The notes: generated from the sequence alone by a model not told the origin. DNA of 22,852 nucleotides from Chloroflexota bacterium (GCA_021812735.1 JAKAMV010000045.1:1-22852); one strand, 5' to 3'. Shown: positions 11,085-18,106, counted from the stretch's first letter. Numbers and translations: made by a program.

Positions 11085-11855
11085 TTGACGCACGTGATTG
11101 CGATCGCCAACCAGAAGGGCGGTGTCGGCAAGACGACGACCGCCATCAATCTGGCGGGTGCTCTCGCCGAGGAGGGCCGTCGCATCCTCCTCGTCGACAT
11201 GGACCCGCAGGCGAACCTGACAGCCGGCGTGGGCATCAACCTGAACACCGTCTCGCGCTCCATGGCCGACGTGCTCGCCGATGGCCGGGCCACCCTCGGC
11301 GAGGTGATCCTGCCCACGGAGACGGCCGGCATCGACGTGGCGCCGGCGCACATCGATCTGGCCAGCACCGAAGGGGAGCTGTTCACCGCTCTCGGCCGGG
11401 AGTCGATCCTGCGCGACGCGATGCGCGACATGATCGACGCGTATGACTACGTGCTGATCGACTGCCCCCCGAACCTCGGCCTGCTCACCGTCAACGGGCT
11501 CGTGGCGGCGGACAGCGTGATCATCCCGGTGCAGACGCAGTTCTACGCCATGAAGGGGCTGAACAACCTGGTCAAGGTGATCGGCGCCATCCGCCAGAAG
11601 CTGAACCGGGAACTGCACGTGCTCGGCCTCCTGCCGACGTTCTTCGACGGCCGGACGAACCTGGCCAAGGACATGCTCGACGAACTGCGGATCGTCGGCG
11701 ACCACCACGTGTTCAGCACCATCATCCGGACCAGCGTGAAGCTGGGAGAGGCGCCGCTCGTCGGCCGTCCGATCACCGCCTATGCGGGCTCCTCGGATGC
11801 GGCGAAGACGTACCGCGAGCTCGCCCGGGAGGTGATCGAGCTTGGCCAGGCCTGA
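11085..11855 (+). CDS. parA: Chromosome-partitioning ATPase ParA (Soj)
   Basis: This 256-residue deviant-Walker ATPase drives segregation of ParB-bound centromeres over the nucleoid. It has IANQKGGVGKTTTAINLAGA (the deviant Walker A with signature Lys), LLVDMDPQANLT (A' motif), DYVLIDCPPNLGLLTVNGL (Walker B) and no N-terminal helix-turn-helix domain, so it is the short chromosomal Soj type. I choose TTG 11085 because GAGGTG lies 6 nt upstream and the protein then starts THVIAIANQKGG. GTG 11076, three codons earlier, would itself be part of that ribosome-binding site. It overlaps parB by 14 nt. The upstream gap carries DnaA-like boxes and a palindrome shared with parB. Confidence 0.95.
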   Translation: MTHVIAIANQKGGVGKTTTAINLAGALAEEGRRILLVDMDPQANLTAGVGINLNTVSRSMADVLADGRATLGEVILPTETAGIDVAPAHIDLASTEGELFTALGRESILRDAMRDMIDAYDYVLIDCPPNLGLLTVNGLVAADSVIIPVQTQFYAMKGLNNLVKVIGAIRQKLNRELHVLGLLPTFFDGRTNLAKDMLDELRIVGDHHVFSTIIRTSVKLGEAPLVGRPITAYAGSSDAAKTYRELAREVIELGQA

Positions 11856-12870
11856 CTTCCGCGCCGCCGCTGCGCGACGTCTCTCGGAGGAGCGCGAGCT
11901 CTCCCCCGCAATCGTCAGTCTCCTCTCGCCCGAGAGGGCCCACCGGTCCACCGGCGTCAAGGTGGTCCCGGTGGACCGCATCGAGCCCAATCCTCAGAAC
12001 CCGCGCATGGCTTTTGACGAGACCACGCTCGAGGAACTGGCCGCCTCCATCCGGGAGCACGGCGTCCTCCAGCCGGTCCTGCTGCGGCCGATCGACGAGA
12101 ACCGATTCCAGCTCATCGCCGGCGAGCGCCGCTGGCGGGCGTCAAAGATCGCGGGCCTCCCGACGATCCCCGCCCTCGTGGAGGAAATCGACGACGCCAC
12201 TGCGCTCGAGATCTCGATCATCGAGAACCTCCAGCGCGAGGACATCTCGCCTCTCGAGGAGGCGGTGATGTACGACCGGATGATCAAGGAGCACGGGTAC
12301 AGCATCCGGCGGCTGGCGGAGAAGCTGGGCAAGGACAAGGGCTATCTGGAGAACCGCCTGCGGCTCGCGGACGCCCCAGTGGAGATCCGCGAGCTGGTGT
12401 CTTTGCGCAAGGACACGCTCTCGCACGCCTACGAACTGATGAAGGTCGCGGACCCCAGGAAGCGCAAGCGCCTGGCCGAGGCCGTGGCGCGCAACGAGCT
12501 CTCGCTGGTGAAGCTCCGCGAGCGGATCGAGGGGCGGCCGCGGCCCGCGAGCGCTGACGGGGCGGAGCCGGTGGCCGCCGCGGTGGCCCCGGAGGCCTTC
12601 GCGCCGCCTGCGCCGGACGTGCCGCAGGCGTCCGATGTGGGCTGGGCGCCCGCGACCTCGCACGAGGCCCTCAAGGACGACAGCCTGTTCGCGGCCAAGG
12701 CGCAGCTCAACGAGGCTGTCGAGGAGCTCCTCGGCGTGATCCGCGACCACTCCCTGCTCGACTCCATCGGGACCACCGACCGGGCCAACCTGGCGAAGTA
12801 CCTAACGATCGCCAAGCTCCGGCTCGAGAACGCCATCGCCGTCGTCAGGAGCGGCGACCCCGACCGCTGA
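11842..12870 (+). CDS. parB: Chromosome-partitioning protein ParB (Spo0J), divergent recognition helix
   Basis: This 342-residue CTP-dependent clamp protein binds parS sites. The N-terminal domain has VDRIEPNPQNPR, GERRWRA at 94-100 (CTP-binding box) and ENLQRED at 128-134. A helix-turn-helix spans about 152-175. Its recognition helix reads GKDKGYLENRLRLADAP, instead of the usual G-K-S-R-x-x-[IV]-x-N-x-LRLL. A Pro/Ala-rich linker at about 230-275 leads to a C-terminal dimerisation domain. It starts with TTG, preceded by GGGAGGTG 7 nt upstream, inside the end of parA. The 18-bp palindrome lies in its own coding sequence (12398-12415, codons for VSLRKDT), as parS lies within spo0J in Bacillus subtilis. 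Two GC hairpins follow the stop. Confidence 0.95.
   Translation: MARPDFRAAAARRLSEERELSPAIVSLLSPERAHRSTGVKVVPVDRIEPNPQNPRMAFDETTLEELAASIREHGVLQPVLLRPIDENRFQLIAGERRWRASKIAGLPTIPALVEEIDDATALEISIIENLQREDISPLEEAVMYDRMIKEHGYSIRRLAEKLGKDKGYLENRLRLADAPVEIRELVSLRKDTLSHAYELMKVADPRKRKRLAEAVARNELSLVKLRERIEGRPRPASADGAEPVAAAVAPEAFAPPAPDVPQASDVGWAPATSHEALKDDSLFAAKAQLNEAVEELLGVIRDHSLLDSIGTTDRANLAKYLTIAKLRLENAIAVVRSGDPDR
12398..12415. repeat. 18-bp palindrome, copy 5 (inside parB)
   Basis: TGTCTTTGCGCAAGGACA, one mismatch from a perfect palindrome and identical to the 7281 copy. It encodes SLRKD (residues 187-191), just after the ParB recognition helix. An equivalent placement of parS inside parB is known in Bacillus subtilis. 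Confidence 0.8.
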
Positions 12871-12875
12871 GCGCG

Positions 12876-12902
12876 CTCGGGCGACCGATCAGGTCGCCCG
12901 AG
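12876..12902 (+). terminator. Strong hairpin after parB
   Basis: CTCGGGCGACC / GATCA / GGTCGCCCGAG is a perfect 11-bp stem with a 5-nt loop, beginning 6 nt after the parB stop. No T-run follows, so it may terminate weakly or serve as a 3' stability hairpin for parAB. Confidence 0.6.
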
Positions 12903-12918
12903 GTCACGGCTGGCAACG

Positions 12919-12943
12919 GAGCCGGCGCGGAGGGCGCCGGCTC
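12919..12943. terminator. Second hairpin between parB and the UbiA-like gene
   Basis: GAGCCGGCGC / GGAGG / GCGCCGGCTC is a perfect 10-bp stem with a 5-nt loop, followed by TGCCGTTT. It could serve parAB or, read on the other strand, the convergent UbiA-like operon that ends at 13009. Confidence 0.5.
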
Positions 12944-13008
12944 TGCCGTTTCCGACCCGGCGCGGGTTGTCGCCCTGCCGCCCGCTGGGGCTCGGCCCCT
13001 CGGTCGCC

Positions 13009-14064
13009 TCACGCCGAGGCCGATGCCGCGGCCGCGCTGACGGCGTTGACCCAGGCCGCCGCCAGCAAGGCCAGCCCGACAGCTTGCACCTCCAGCGCGA
13101 TCTCCCGGCCCGACGGCCCCCGGCGCGCCAGCACCAGGCCGATCCCGGCCCCTCCGATCGGCACCAGCGCCGCCAGGCCGACCAGGGCGAGCCACGGCCA
13201 CGCCGCCCCGAGGCCCGCGCCGGACGCGACGGCCCAGACGCCCTCGAGCACCTGCACGAGGAGGACGACCGCGCCCGTTCCCGCGGGCCCCAGCTGGGCC
13301 GCCACGGACCCGGCGCCCGCCGCAGCGTCCGCCTCCAGGTCGGCCGCCGCACTGGCCATCGCCAGGGCGGCCCCACCGAGCGCGACCCCGGGCAGCAGGA
13401 GCAGCACGTCCGGCGGCAGCGCGCCGGCGGTCCCATACCAGCCGAACGCGGGCAGGAGCGGGGCGCCGAGGGCGGCGGGCAGCCACGAGAGCCAGGAGGG
13501 GCCGGCGCCGAGGCCATGCCAGATGCCCAGCGCCAGCACGGCCATGGCCATCAGCACCAGGGCCGGGCCGCCCGCCAGGGACAGGGCGAGGCCGCCACCT
13601 GCGCCGACGCCAACCGCGGCGAGGGCGGCTGGCCGGCGGGTTGCCAGGTGGACGGCGGCGCGCCAGCCGTTTTCCGGGACCGGCCCCGGCGGTCTGCTGC
13701 CGGTGTGGCGGAGGGCCCCGCCGACCACGAGCAGCAGCGCCATGGCGGCGCCGAGGGTCGCCGCGCGAGCTGCTCCCGCCCCTGCCGCCAGGGCCACCAC
13801 GCCCACCACGAGGCCGCCCGGCAGCGCCGGGAACAGGCGAATCGGCCAGGCGGCGGCGACGAGGCGGCGACCGTCCCCACGGCCGGGCCATCCCCTCGGG
13901 ACGGGTGGGATGACACCGGCCGACGCGCCATCTCGTGCCAGCGTTGGGGTCAGGGGCGCGCCTTCGGGTCGGGGTCCGGCCGGGCCAAGCGGGTGGGCCT
14001 GCCGGCGGGACGCCGCGCGACGGCGGCGATCAGACGTAGACGAGCTCGTCGAACGAGGCGACAA
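13009..14064 (-). CDS. UbiA-family-like multi-pass membrane protein lacking the first Asp-rich motif
   Basis: This very hydrophobic protein has about eight or nine membrane segments, beginning near AAAWPIRLFPALPGGLVVG. The segment ADLEADAAAGAGSVAAQLG (Asp codon at 13339-13341) matches the second Asp-rich motif (D-x-E-x-D) of UbiA prenyltransferases, and the preceding LPAALGAPLLPAFGWYGTAG also fits that family. The first motif (N-D-x3-D-x3-D) is absent: the corresponding region reads GALRHTGSRPPGPVPENG. Catalysis is therefore doubtful. The start is unclear. No in-frame ATG or GTG occurs between 14064 and the first membrane segment; TTG 14064 (used here) overlaps the upstream gene, and CTG 13953 with AAGG upstream is an alternative. 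It is the last gene of a plsC-unknown-UbiA-like set. Confidence 0.6.
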   Translation of the reverse strand: MSPRSTSSSTSDRRRRAASRRQAHPLGPAGPRPEGAPLTPTLARDGASAGVIPPVPRGWPGRGDGRRLVAAAWPIRLFPALPGGLVVGVVALAAGAGAARAATLGAAMALLLVVGGALRHTGSRPPGPVPENGWRAAVHLATRRPAALAAVGVGAGGGLALSLAGGPALVLMAMAVLALGIWHGLGAGPSWLSWLPAALGAPLLPAFGWYGTAGALPPDVLLLLPGVALGGAALAMASAAADLEADAAAGAGSVAAQLGPAGTGAVVLLVQVLEGVWAVASGAGLGAAWPWLALVGLAALVPIGGAGIGLVLARRGPSGREIALEVQAVGLALLAAAWVNAVSAAAASASA

Positions 14065-14395
14065 GATAGTCGACCAGCCGGGCACGGCCGTCGGCAACCT
14101 CTGCGCGGATCCCCGGGACAAGCGCCCACAAGGCAACCGCCGGCACCATGAGCCGGCCCTCCGCGTCTCGGCCGACCATTGCCGGTGGGCCCCCACCGGA
14201 TGCGAACACACGTTCGAATTCGCGCTCCGTGAGCTTGGCCGCGGCCCGGAAGTCCTCGATCACGCGCAAGACGCCGCGGCGCACGGCGACGTCGCGCATC
14301 ATCTCGGCGGCCCAGCTGTCGATCTGGGCATCGGGCTGATCTGCCAGGCGGGCGCGGTATTCGGTGCGGTCGGCTGAGAGGCCAGTGGCTCCCAC
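14030..14395 (-). CDS. Hypothetical protein, 121 aa
   Basis: I do not recognise this protein. It is soluble and mostly helical in appearance: DSWAAEMMRDVAVRRGVLRV and EDFRAAAKLTEREFERVFAS are amphipathic helices, followed by GGGPPAMVGRDAEGRLMVPA, a hydrophobic stretch ALWALVPGIRAEV, and a C terminus VDYLVASFDELVYV. The normal amino-acid balance, unlike the Arg/Pro-rich overlapping frames, supports a real gene. GTG 14395 is chosen because GGAG lies 7 nt upstream. It begins 52 nt after the plsC stop and ends inside the presumed start of the UbiA-like gene, so the three are probably co-transcribed. Confidence 0.65.
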   Translation of the reverse strand: MGATGLSADRTEYRARLADQPDAQIDSWAAEMMRDVAVRRGVLRVIEDFRAAAKLTEREFERVFASGGGPPAMVGRDAEGRLMVPAVALWALVPGIRAEVADGRARLVDYLVASFDELVYV

Positions 14396-14447
14396 GCAGG
14401 ATCTCCAGACTGATGCGGTGACCTGTGCAGGATGCCACAGACGGCGG

Positions 14448-15233
14448 TCAGCCCGCGCCGCCTCCCGTCGATTCGAGCACCCCGAGCTTGCGCAGGTACG
14501 CGGCCCCATCGCCGTCGCCGAGCTCGGGCCGGGCGCCTTCCGGCCACTCGTTGAACCACTCGGTCAACTGCGCGAACCGCGCCCCCGGGCGGGGCGGATC
14601 CGGGAAGTCGGCGGTCATGGCGAGGAGCGCGGCCTCCACCGCGCGCGAGAGCGCTGCGACCGACCCGGGGCCGGCGCGCCCGGCCGGCGGGATTGGCTCG
14701 CCGACACGAACCCGGACACCCCGGCGGAATGCGAGCCACGACGTGCCGTTGATCGCGACCGGGATCACCGGCACCCGCGACCGGAGCGCGAAATAGGCGG
14801 TGCCGTCCTCGATCCGCGTCAGCTCGCGCTCGCCGCGGTGGATCCTCCCCTCCCCCGCGATCGCGATGACCCAGCCGCGCTCGAGGACCCTGGCCACACG
14901 GCGCGTCGTGGGCAGCAGGTCGGTCTTCTCGGGGCGGTACGGGATCCCGAAGCCCGCCCATGCCATCAGCCGGTTGCGGGCGCCCTTGGTCATGTCCGCC
15001 TCCCGGGGGCCGAACATCGCGTAGTGGGGCCGGGGCGGCAGCACCGCGATCAGGACCAGCGGGTCGATCCAGTTGAGGTGGTTGAAGCAGTAGATGGCCG
15101 GGCCGTCCGCCCAACGCTCAGCGTGCTCGACGCGGATGCGCAGGATGCCGCCCAGGACAAGCCGGCAGGCGAGCCGCAGCAGGCCGACGCGGAAGGCGCG
15201 GTGCTCGGGCTCGGGCAGCAGCATCTCGGGCAT
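14448..15233 (-). CDS. PlsC-type 1-acyl-sn-glycerol-3-phosphate acyltransferase family protein
   Basis: This 261-residue membrane-associated acyltransferase of phospholipid synthesis resembles the PlsC family. Motif I is NHLNWIDP (residues 51-58, His52 and Asp57 forming H-x4-D). Motif II is around YAMFGPREADMTKG. Motif III appears as AGEGRIHRGERE where the family usually has E-G-T-R-S. Motif IV is RVPVIPVAINGTSW. The N terminus (residues 14-35) is hydrophobic and could anchor the protein. The altered motif III leaves the acyl acceptor uncertain. The ATG has CATACT 6 nt upstream and no Shine-Dalgarno sequence, so it may be leaderless. It heads the plsC-unknown-UbiA-like set. Confidence 0.85.
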   Translation of the reverse strand: MPEMLLPEPEHRAFRVGLLRLACRLVLGGILRIRVEHAERWADGPAIYCFNHLNWIDPLVLIAVLPPRPHYAMFGPREADMTKGARNRLMAWAGFGIPYRPEKTDLLPTTRRVARVLERGWVIAIAGEGRIHRGERELTRIEDGTAYFALRSRVPVIPVAINGTSWLAFRRGVRVRVGEPIPPAGRAGPGSVAALSRAVEAALLAMTADFPDPPRPGARFAQLTEWFNEWPEGARPELGDGDGAAYLRKLGVLESTGGGAG

Positions 15234-15290
15234 GCGCCGAGTATGGGCTCGGGGGCGGGAAGGCCGGGGGGAGCCGCGCGCGACCCGCGC

Positions 15291-15983
15291 TCAGGCGACC
15301 GGGAGAGGCGAGCCGGGGCCCCGGAGGCGGTCCGGGTTCACGTCGAGGAGACGCGCCACCACCAAGTCGGCCGCCTCGAACGCCGCGGCGGAGGGGGCGA
15401 CGGCCTGGCTCGGGACGAGCACCACGAACGCGCCCGCGGCGCGGCCGGCAAGAACGCCGTTGGTCGAGTCCTCGATCACCAGGCACCGCTCGGCGTCAGC
15501 GCCGAGCCGACTCGCTGCGAGCCGGTACACGTCCGGGGCGGGCTTCCCCAGCCTCACCTCGTCGGCCGACACAGTGGCCCCGAACACAGCCTGCAGCCCG
15601 AGCAGATCCAGGGCCGCGGCGATGACCTCCCGGGGCGACGACGACGCGATGGCCACCGGGTAGCGAGCCGCGATCCGGCGGACCGCCTCCGGCGCGCCGG
15701 GGACGACGGCCACGGCGCCGGACCGGAACCGGGCCACGACGCCCGCCACGACCTCTGCCTTGATCTGCTCCGCAGGCACGTCCGCGCCGAGGCGCTGGCG
15801 CATGGTCTCGGACCACTGGCGCGAGTTCGCGCCCATCACCGCGAGCTGGTCCTCGCGCGTCCACGGTCTCCCGTGCGCGGCCGCATAGGCCGAGCGCACC
15901 TCGTCCCACTGGCCCTCGCTGTCAACGAGCACCCCGTCCATGTCGAACAGCACGGCATCGAAGTGGCGGTCGGGCTCGGCCAT
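15291..15983 (-). CDS. HAD-superfamily hydrolase (beta-phosphoglucomutase-like subfamily IA)
   Basis: This 230-residue HAD enzyme has an alpha-helical cap inserted after motif I. Motif I is FDMDGVLVDSE (nucleophile Asp14, acid/base Asp16). Motif II is the Ser-rich AIASSSPREV, motif III is LGKPAPDVY with the conserved Lys, and motif IV is LVIEDSTNGVLAG with the Mg-binding Glu and Asp. This pattern fits small sugar-phosphate phosphatases and phosphomutases such as beta-phosphoglucomutase or 2-deoxyglucose-6-phosphatase; the substrate cannot be read from the sequence. ATG 15983 is the natural family start. It has TACGCT 6 nt upstream and no ribosome-binding site. The 57-nt gap to plsC allows readthrough. 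Confidence 0.88.
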   Translation of the reverse strand: MAEPDRHFDAVLFDMDGVLVDSEGQWDEVRSAYAAAHGRPWTREDQLAVMGANSRQWSETMRQRLGADVPAEQIKAEVVAGVVARFRSGAVAVVPGAPEAVRRIAARYPVAIASSSPREVIAAALDLLGLQAVFGATVSADEVRLGKPAPDVYRLAASRLGADAERCLVIEDSTNGVLAGRAAGAFVVLVPSQAVAPSAAAFEAADLVVARLLDVNPDRLRGPGSPLPVA

Positions 15984-15995
15984 GGACAGAGCGTA
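15984..15995 (-). promoter_or_regulatory. -10-like element for a leaderless HAD transcript
   Basis: On the minus strand TACGCT lies 6 nt before the HAD ATG at 15983, and no Shine-Dalgarno sequence is present. No -35 box is evident. Confidence 0.4.
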
Positions 15996-16092
15996 CCAAC
16001 GACGGGCCGCTCGGGCCGCCGTGTCGGGACCCTTGTCACGCGTGGCCGGCGTCCCGGTACCGCAGGATCGCCGGGAGGAGCTGGAGGTGGCG

Positions 16093-17085
16093 ATGCGCGT
16101 GAACCGTAGACTGCTGGGCTGGGGCGTGTTCTTCATCGCCCTGGGCGCAGTGCCGCTGGCTGTGCGAGGCGGGCTGGTCGACGCGGCCACGGTCGCACTG
16201 GCCTGGGAGCTGTGGCCGCTGGTGCTCATCGGCGCCGGGCTCTCGCTCGCCCTGCGCCGCACGCGGGCGGCTGCCCTCGGCAACATCGTGGTCGGCCTGA
16301 CCTTCGGGCTGATGGGCGGCGGGCTGCTCGTGGGCGGGCTGGGCTCGGTGCCGGTCGCCGTCTGCGGCCCGGGCGGCTCCGCGAGCTCCGCGGCGCCGGG
16401 CGGCGCCCCGCCGTTCGTCGGCGCGCTGGGCCCGGGGGCATCGGTCGAGGTCACCGTAGACTGCGGCGCGCTCACGGTGGCCACGCAACCGGGCAGCCAG
16501 TGGTCGGTGGCCCGCGGAGCTGACCCGCAGCCCCAGGTTCTCGCCGCCGACAGCGGCCAGCTCCGCGTGGCGTTCGGCCGCGACCGTCGCATCGGCATCG
16601 GCACCTCTGGGGCGCGGTGGCAGATGGGCCTGCCCGCGGACCCCGCGCTGGACGTCACGCTCGCGGTCAACGCGGGCTCGGCGCAGGTGGCCCTGGGCAA
16701 CGCGCACGTGGGCGCGCTCACGGCGTCGGTCAACGCGGGCGACGCCACGATCGACCTCGGCGGCGCCGTCGGCACCACCTCGGTGACCGGGTCGGTCAAT
16801 GCGGGCTCGATGAAGGTTGCGCTCCCGACGCCACAGGCAACGCTCGGCGGCTCGTTCAGCGCCAACGTCGGCAGCGTCAGCGTGTGCAGCCCGGCGGGCG
16901 TGCCGCTTCGCATCCGCGTGGGCGCCCAGCCGCTCGGCTCGAACAACTTCGCCCAGCGCGGCATGACGCAGGCTGGCGACACCTGGACGCGCGGCGCCTG
17001 GGACGGCGCGGCGTCACGGATCGACCTGACCGTGTCCGCCAACCTGGGCTCCATCACCCTGGACCCGGAGGACGGCTGTGGATGA
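16093..17085 (+). CDS. LiaF-like membrane protein with C-terminal beta-repeat (adhesin-like) domain
   Basis: This 330-residue protein has an N-terminal membrane part with segments at about 8-26, 33-54 and 60-84, like the small LiaI/LiaF transmembrane modules. A short Gly/Ala/Ser linker leads to an extracytoplasmic domain rich in short beta strands. Repeated strand-turn units (VNAGSAQVAL, VNAGDATIDL, VNAGSMKVAL, ANVGSVSVC, ANLGSITL) indicate a beta-helix or toast-rack fold of the DUF4097/LiaF C-terminal kind. ATG 16093 follows GGAGG with 5 nt spacing. It overlaps the PspC-domain gene by 8 nt, so the two probably act together in envelope-stress sensing. No LiaS/LiaR-type histidine kinase or regulator is nearby. 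Confidence 0.75.
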   Translation: MRVNRRLLGWGVFFIALGAVPLAVRGGLVDAATVALAWELWPLVLIGAGLSLALRRTRAAALGNIVVGLTFGLMGGGLLVGGLGSVPVAVCGPGGSASSAAPGGAPPFVGALGPGASVEVTVDCGALTVATQPGSQWSVARGADPQPQVLAADSGQLRVAFGRDRRIGIGTSGARWQMGLPADPALDVTLAVNAGSAQVALGNAHVGALTASVNAGDATIDLGGAVGTTSVTGSVNAGSMKVALPTPQATLGGSFSANVGSVSVCSPAGVPLRIRVGAQPLGSNNFAQRGMTQAGDTWTRGAWDGAASRIDLTVSANLGSITLDPEDGCG

Positions 17086-17545
17086 CCGCCTGTACAGATC
17101 CACCACGGACCGCTCGCTCACCGGGGTGTGCGGCGGCCTCGCTGCGTGGCTGGGCCTCGACCCGTCGCTCGTGCGCATCGCCTGGGTGCTGCTCACCCTC
17201 GCGTCGGGCGGCATCTTCCTGCTCGTGTACATCGTGATGGCGGTGGTGGTGCCGGTCGCGCCCCCAGGCTGGACGCCCCGCGGCAGGATGCGGCAGCCGG
17301 GCCCTCCGCCGCCTGACGGCGGGCCAACGACGTGGCCGGGAGGCTGGGAGGCCGCCCGCGCCACCACCGACGGCGGGTTCCGAGCCGACCGGGCTGGCAT
17401 CGTCGTGGGCGGCGCCCTGATCCTCCTCGGCGTGTGGTTCCTGGTGCAGAGCTACATCCCGGTGAACTGGGACCTGGTGTGGCCGGTGGCCGTGATCGCG
17501 TTGGGCGCGGTGTTCATCCTCGGGGCCGTCCGCCGCCAGCGCTGA
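17078..17545 (+). CDS. PspC-domain membrane protein with LiaF-type transmembrane tail
   Basis: This 155-residue protein begins with a PspC domain (residues 1-62): LYRSTTDRSLTGVCGGLAAW, GLDPSLVRIAWVLLTL, and a membrane segment ending LVYIVMAVVVPV. A Pro/Gly-rich linker (63-100) joins it to a second membrane module, GIVVGGALILLGVWFLVQSY and VWPVAVIALGAVFILGAV, of the LiaF/DUF5668 type. The GTG start has GGAGG 6 nt upstream, inside the end of the preceding gene. PspC proteins take part in phage-shock or envelope-stress responses; the exact partner here is inferred to be the overlapping LiaF-like protein. Confidence 0.82.
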   Translation: MDDRLYRSTTDRSLTGVCGGLAAWLGLDPSLVRIAWVLLTLASGGIFLLVYIVMAVVVPVAPPGWTPRGRMRQPGPPPPDGGPTTWPGGWEAARATTDGGFRADRAGIVVGGALILLGVWFLVQSYIPVNWDLVWPVAVIALGAVFILGAVRRQR

Positions 17546-17863
17546 CGCCGCCCTTTGCGGGGCACGTGGCAACCGGGAACTGCCGGGGCCGGCGCTGCGG
17601 CGACCAAGCTCGCGGTGTCCGGACCACTCGCTCGCCGTCGGTCGGCCCGCGGACGGACCGTTCGGCGATCCGGTGGGCCCGCTTGTTCGCGGCGGCCGGC
17701 TGGCCCTGACGCACCCAAGGCGAGAGCGGGCCGGGTCTCGCAGCACCGCGCCCGGAGACGGCGGCGCCGCCGCTCCCCCGCCGGTCAAGGGGGCAGGCGG
17801 CGCGGATGGAGGCGAGCGGTCGGGACGCCGGGCGGCCTCGTGCGGCCGCTGCCGCGGGAGCGG
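17546..17863. other. Convergent intergenic region without a recognisable gene
   Basis: These 318 nt lie between the PspC-domain gene and the 80-aa gene, which face each other. All frames are Arg/Pro/Gly-rich without family resemblance. Short GC palindromes are present (GGCGGCGCCGCC near 17760; two GCGGCCGC blocks near 17840-17875), but no clear terminator with a T-run. Confidence 0.5.
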
Positions 17864-18106
17864 TCAGGCGGCCGCGGGAAGCTCCTCGGGCAGCTCGATG
17901 GAGCGCCAGTCGTGGAAGGCCGAGGCGAGCGCCAGCCTGAGCCCGTGCTTGCCGCGAAGGCTCTCGCACTCGATCCGGATCTGGTTCCCGCTGGTGCTGA
18001 TGGTCATCGGCCGGCCGCAGGCGCAGGTGTCGCGCACGTCGGCAATGGTGGATTCGATGATCTCGCGGGCCCGCTCCTGGGTGTCGGACGTCGTCGGGTT
18101 GTACAT
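17864..18106 (-). CDS. Small Cys-containing protein, 80 aa, unknown function
   Basis: I do not recognise this protein. It starts MYNPTTSDTQERAREIIEST, an amphipathic helix. It then has DTCACGRPMTIS and IRIECESLRGK, a C-x-C plus a later C that could bind a metal or form a small knuckle, and ends with an acidic ELPEELPAAA. ATG 18106 is well supported by AGGAG 6 nt upstream. A near-ideal promoter lies at 18173-18201 (TTGACC, 17 nt, TATAGT), bracketed by two copies of a 15-bp sequence, and the gene is divergent from a LacI-type regulator. Regulation by that LacI protein is a reasonable inference. Confidence 0.75.
   Translation of the reverse strand: MYNPTTSDTQERAREIIESTIADVRDTCACGRPMTISTSGNQIRIECESLRGKHGLRLALASAFHDWRSIELPEELPAAA

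Noticed and set aside
12845..13891. Arg/Gly/Pro-rich minus-strand frame overlapping the UbiA-like gene, beginning with ATG at 13891
   Set aside because: Despite its ATG, its composition is typical of a shifted GC-rich frame. The overlapping hydrophobic frame has membrane segments and a UbiA motif. It also runs into the parB end.
17546..17863. Possible small genes in the convergent gap after the PspC-domain gene
   Set aside because: The frames are Arg/Pro/Gly-rich, without a ribosome-binding site plus plausible protein; nothing there resembles a conserved protein.
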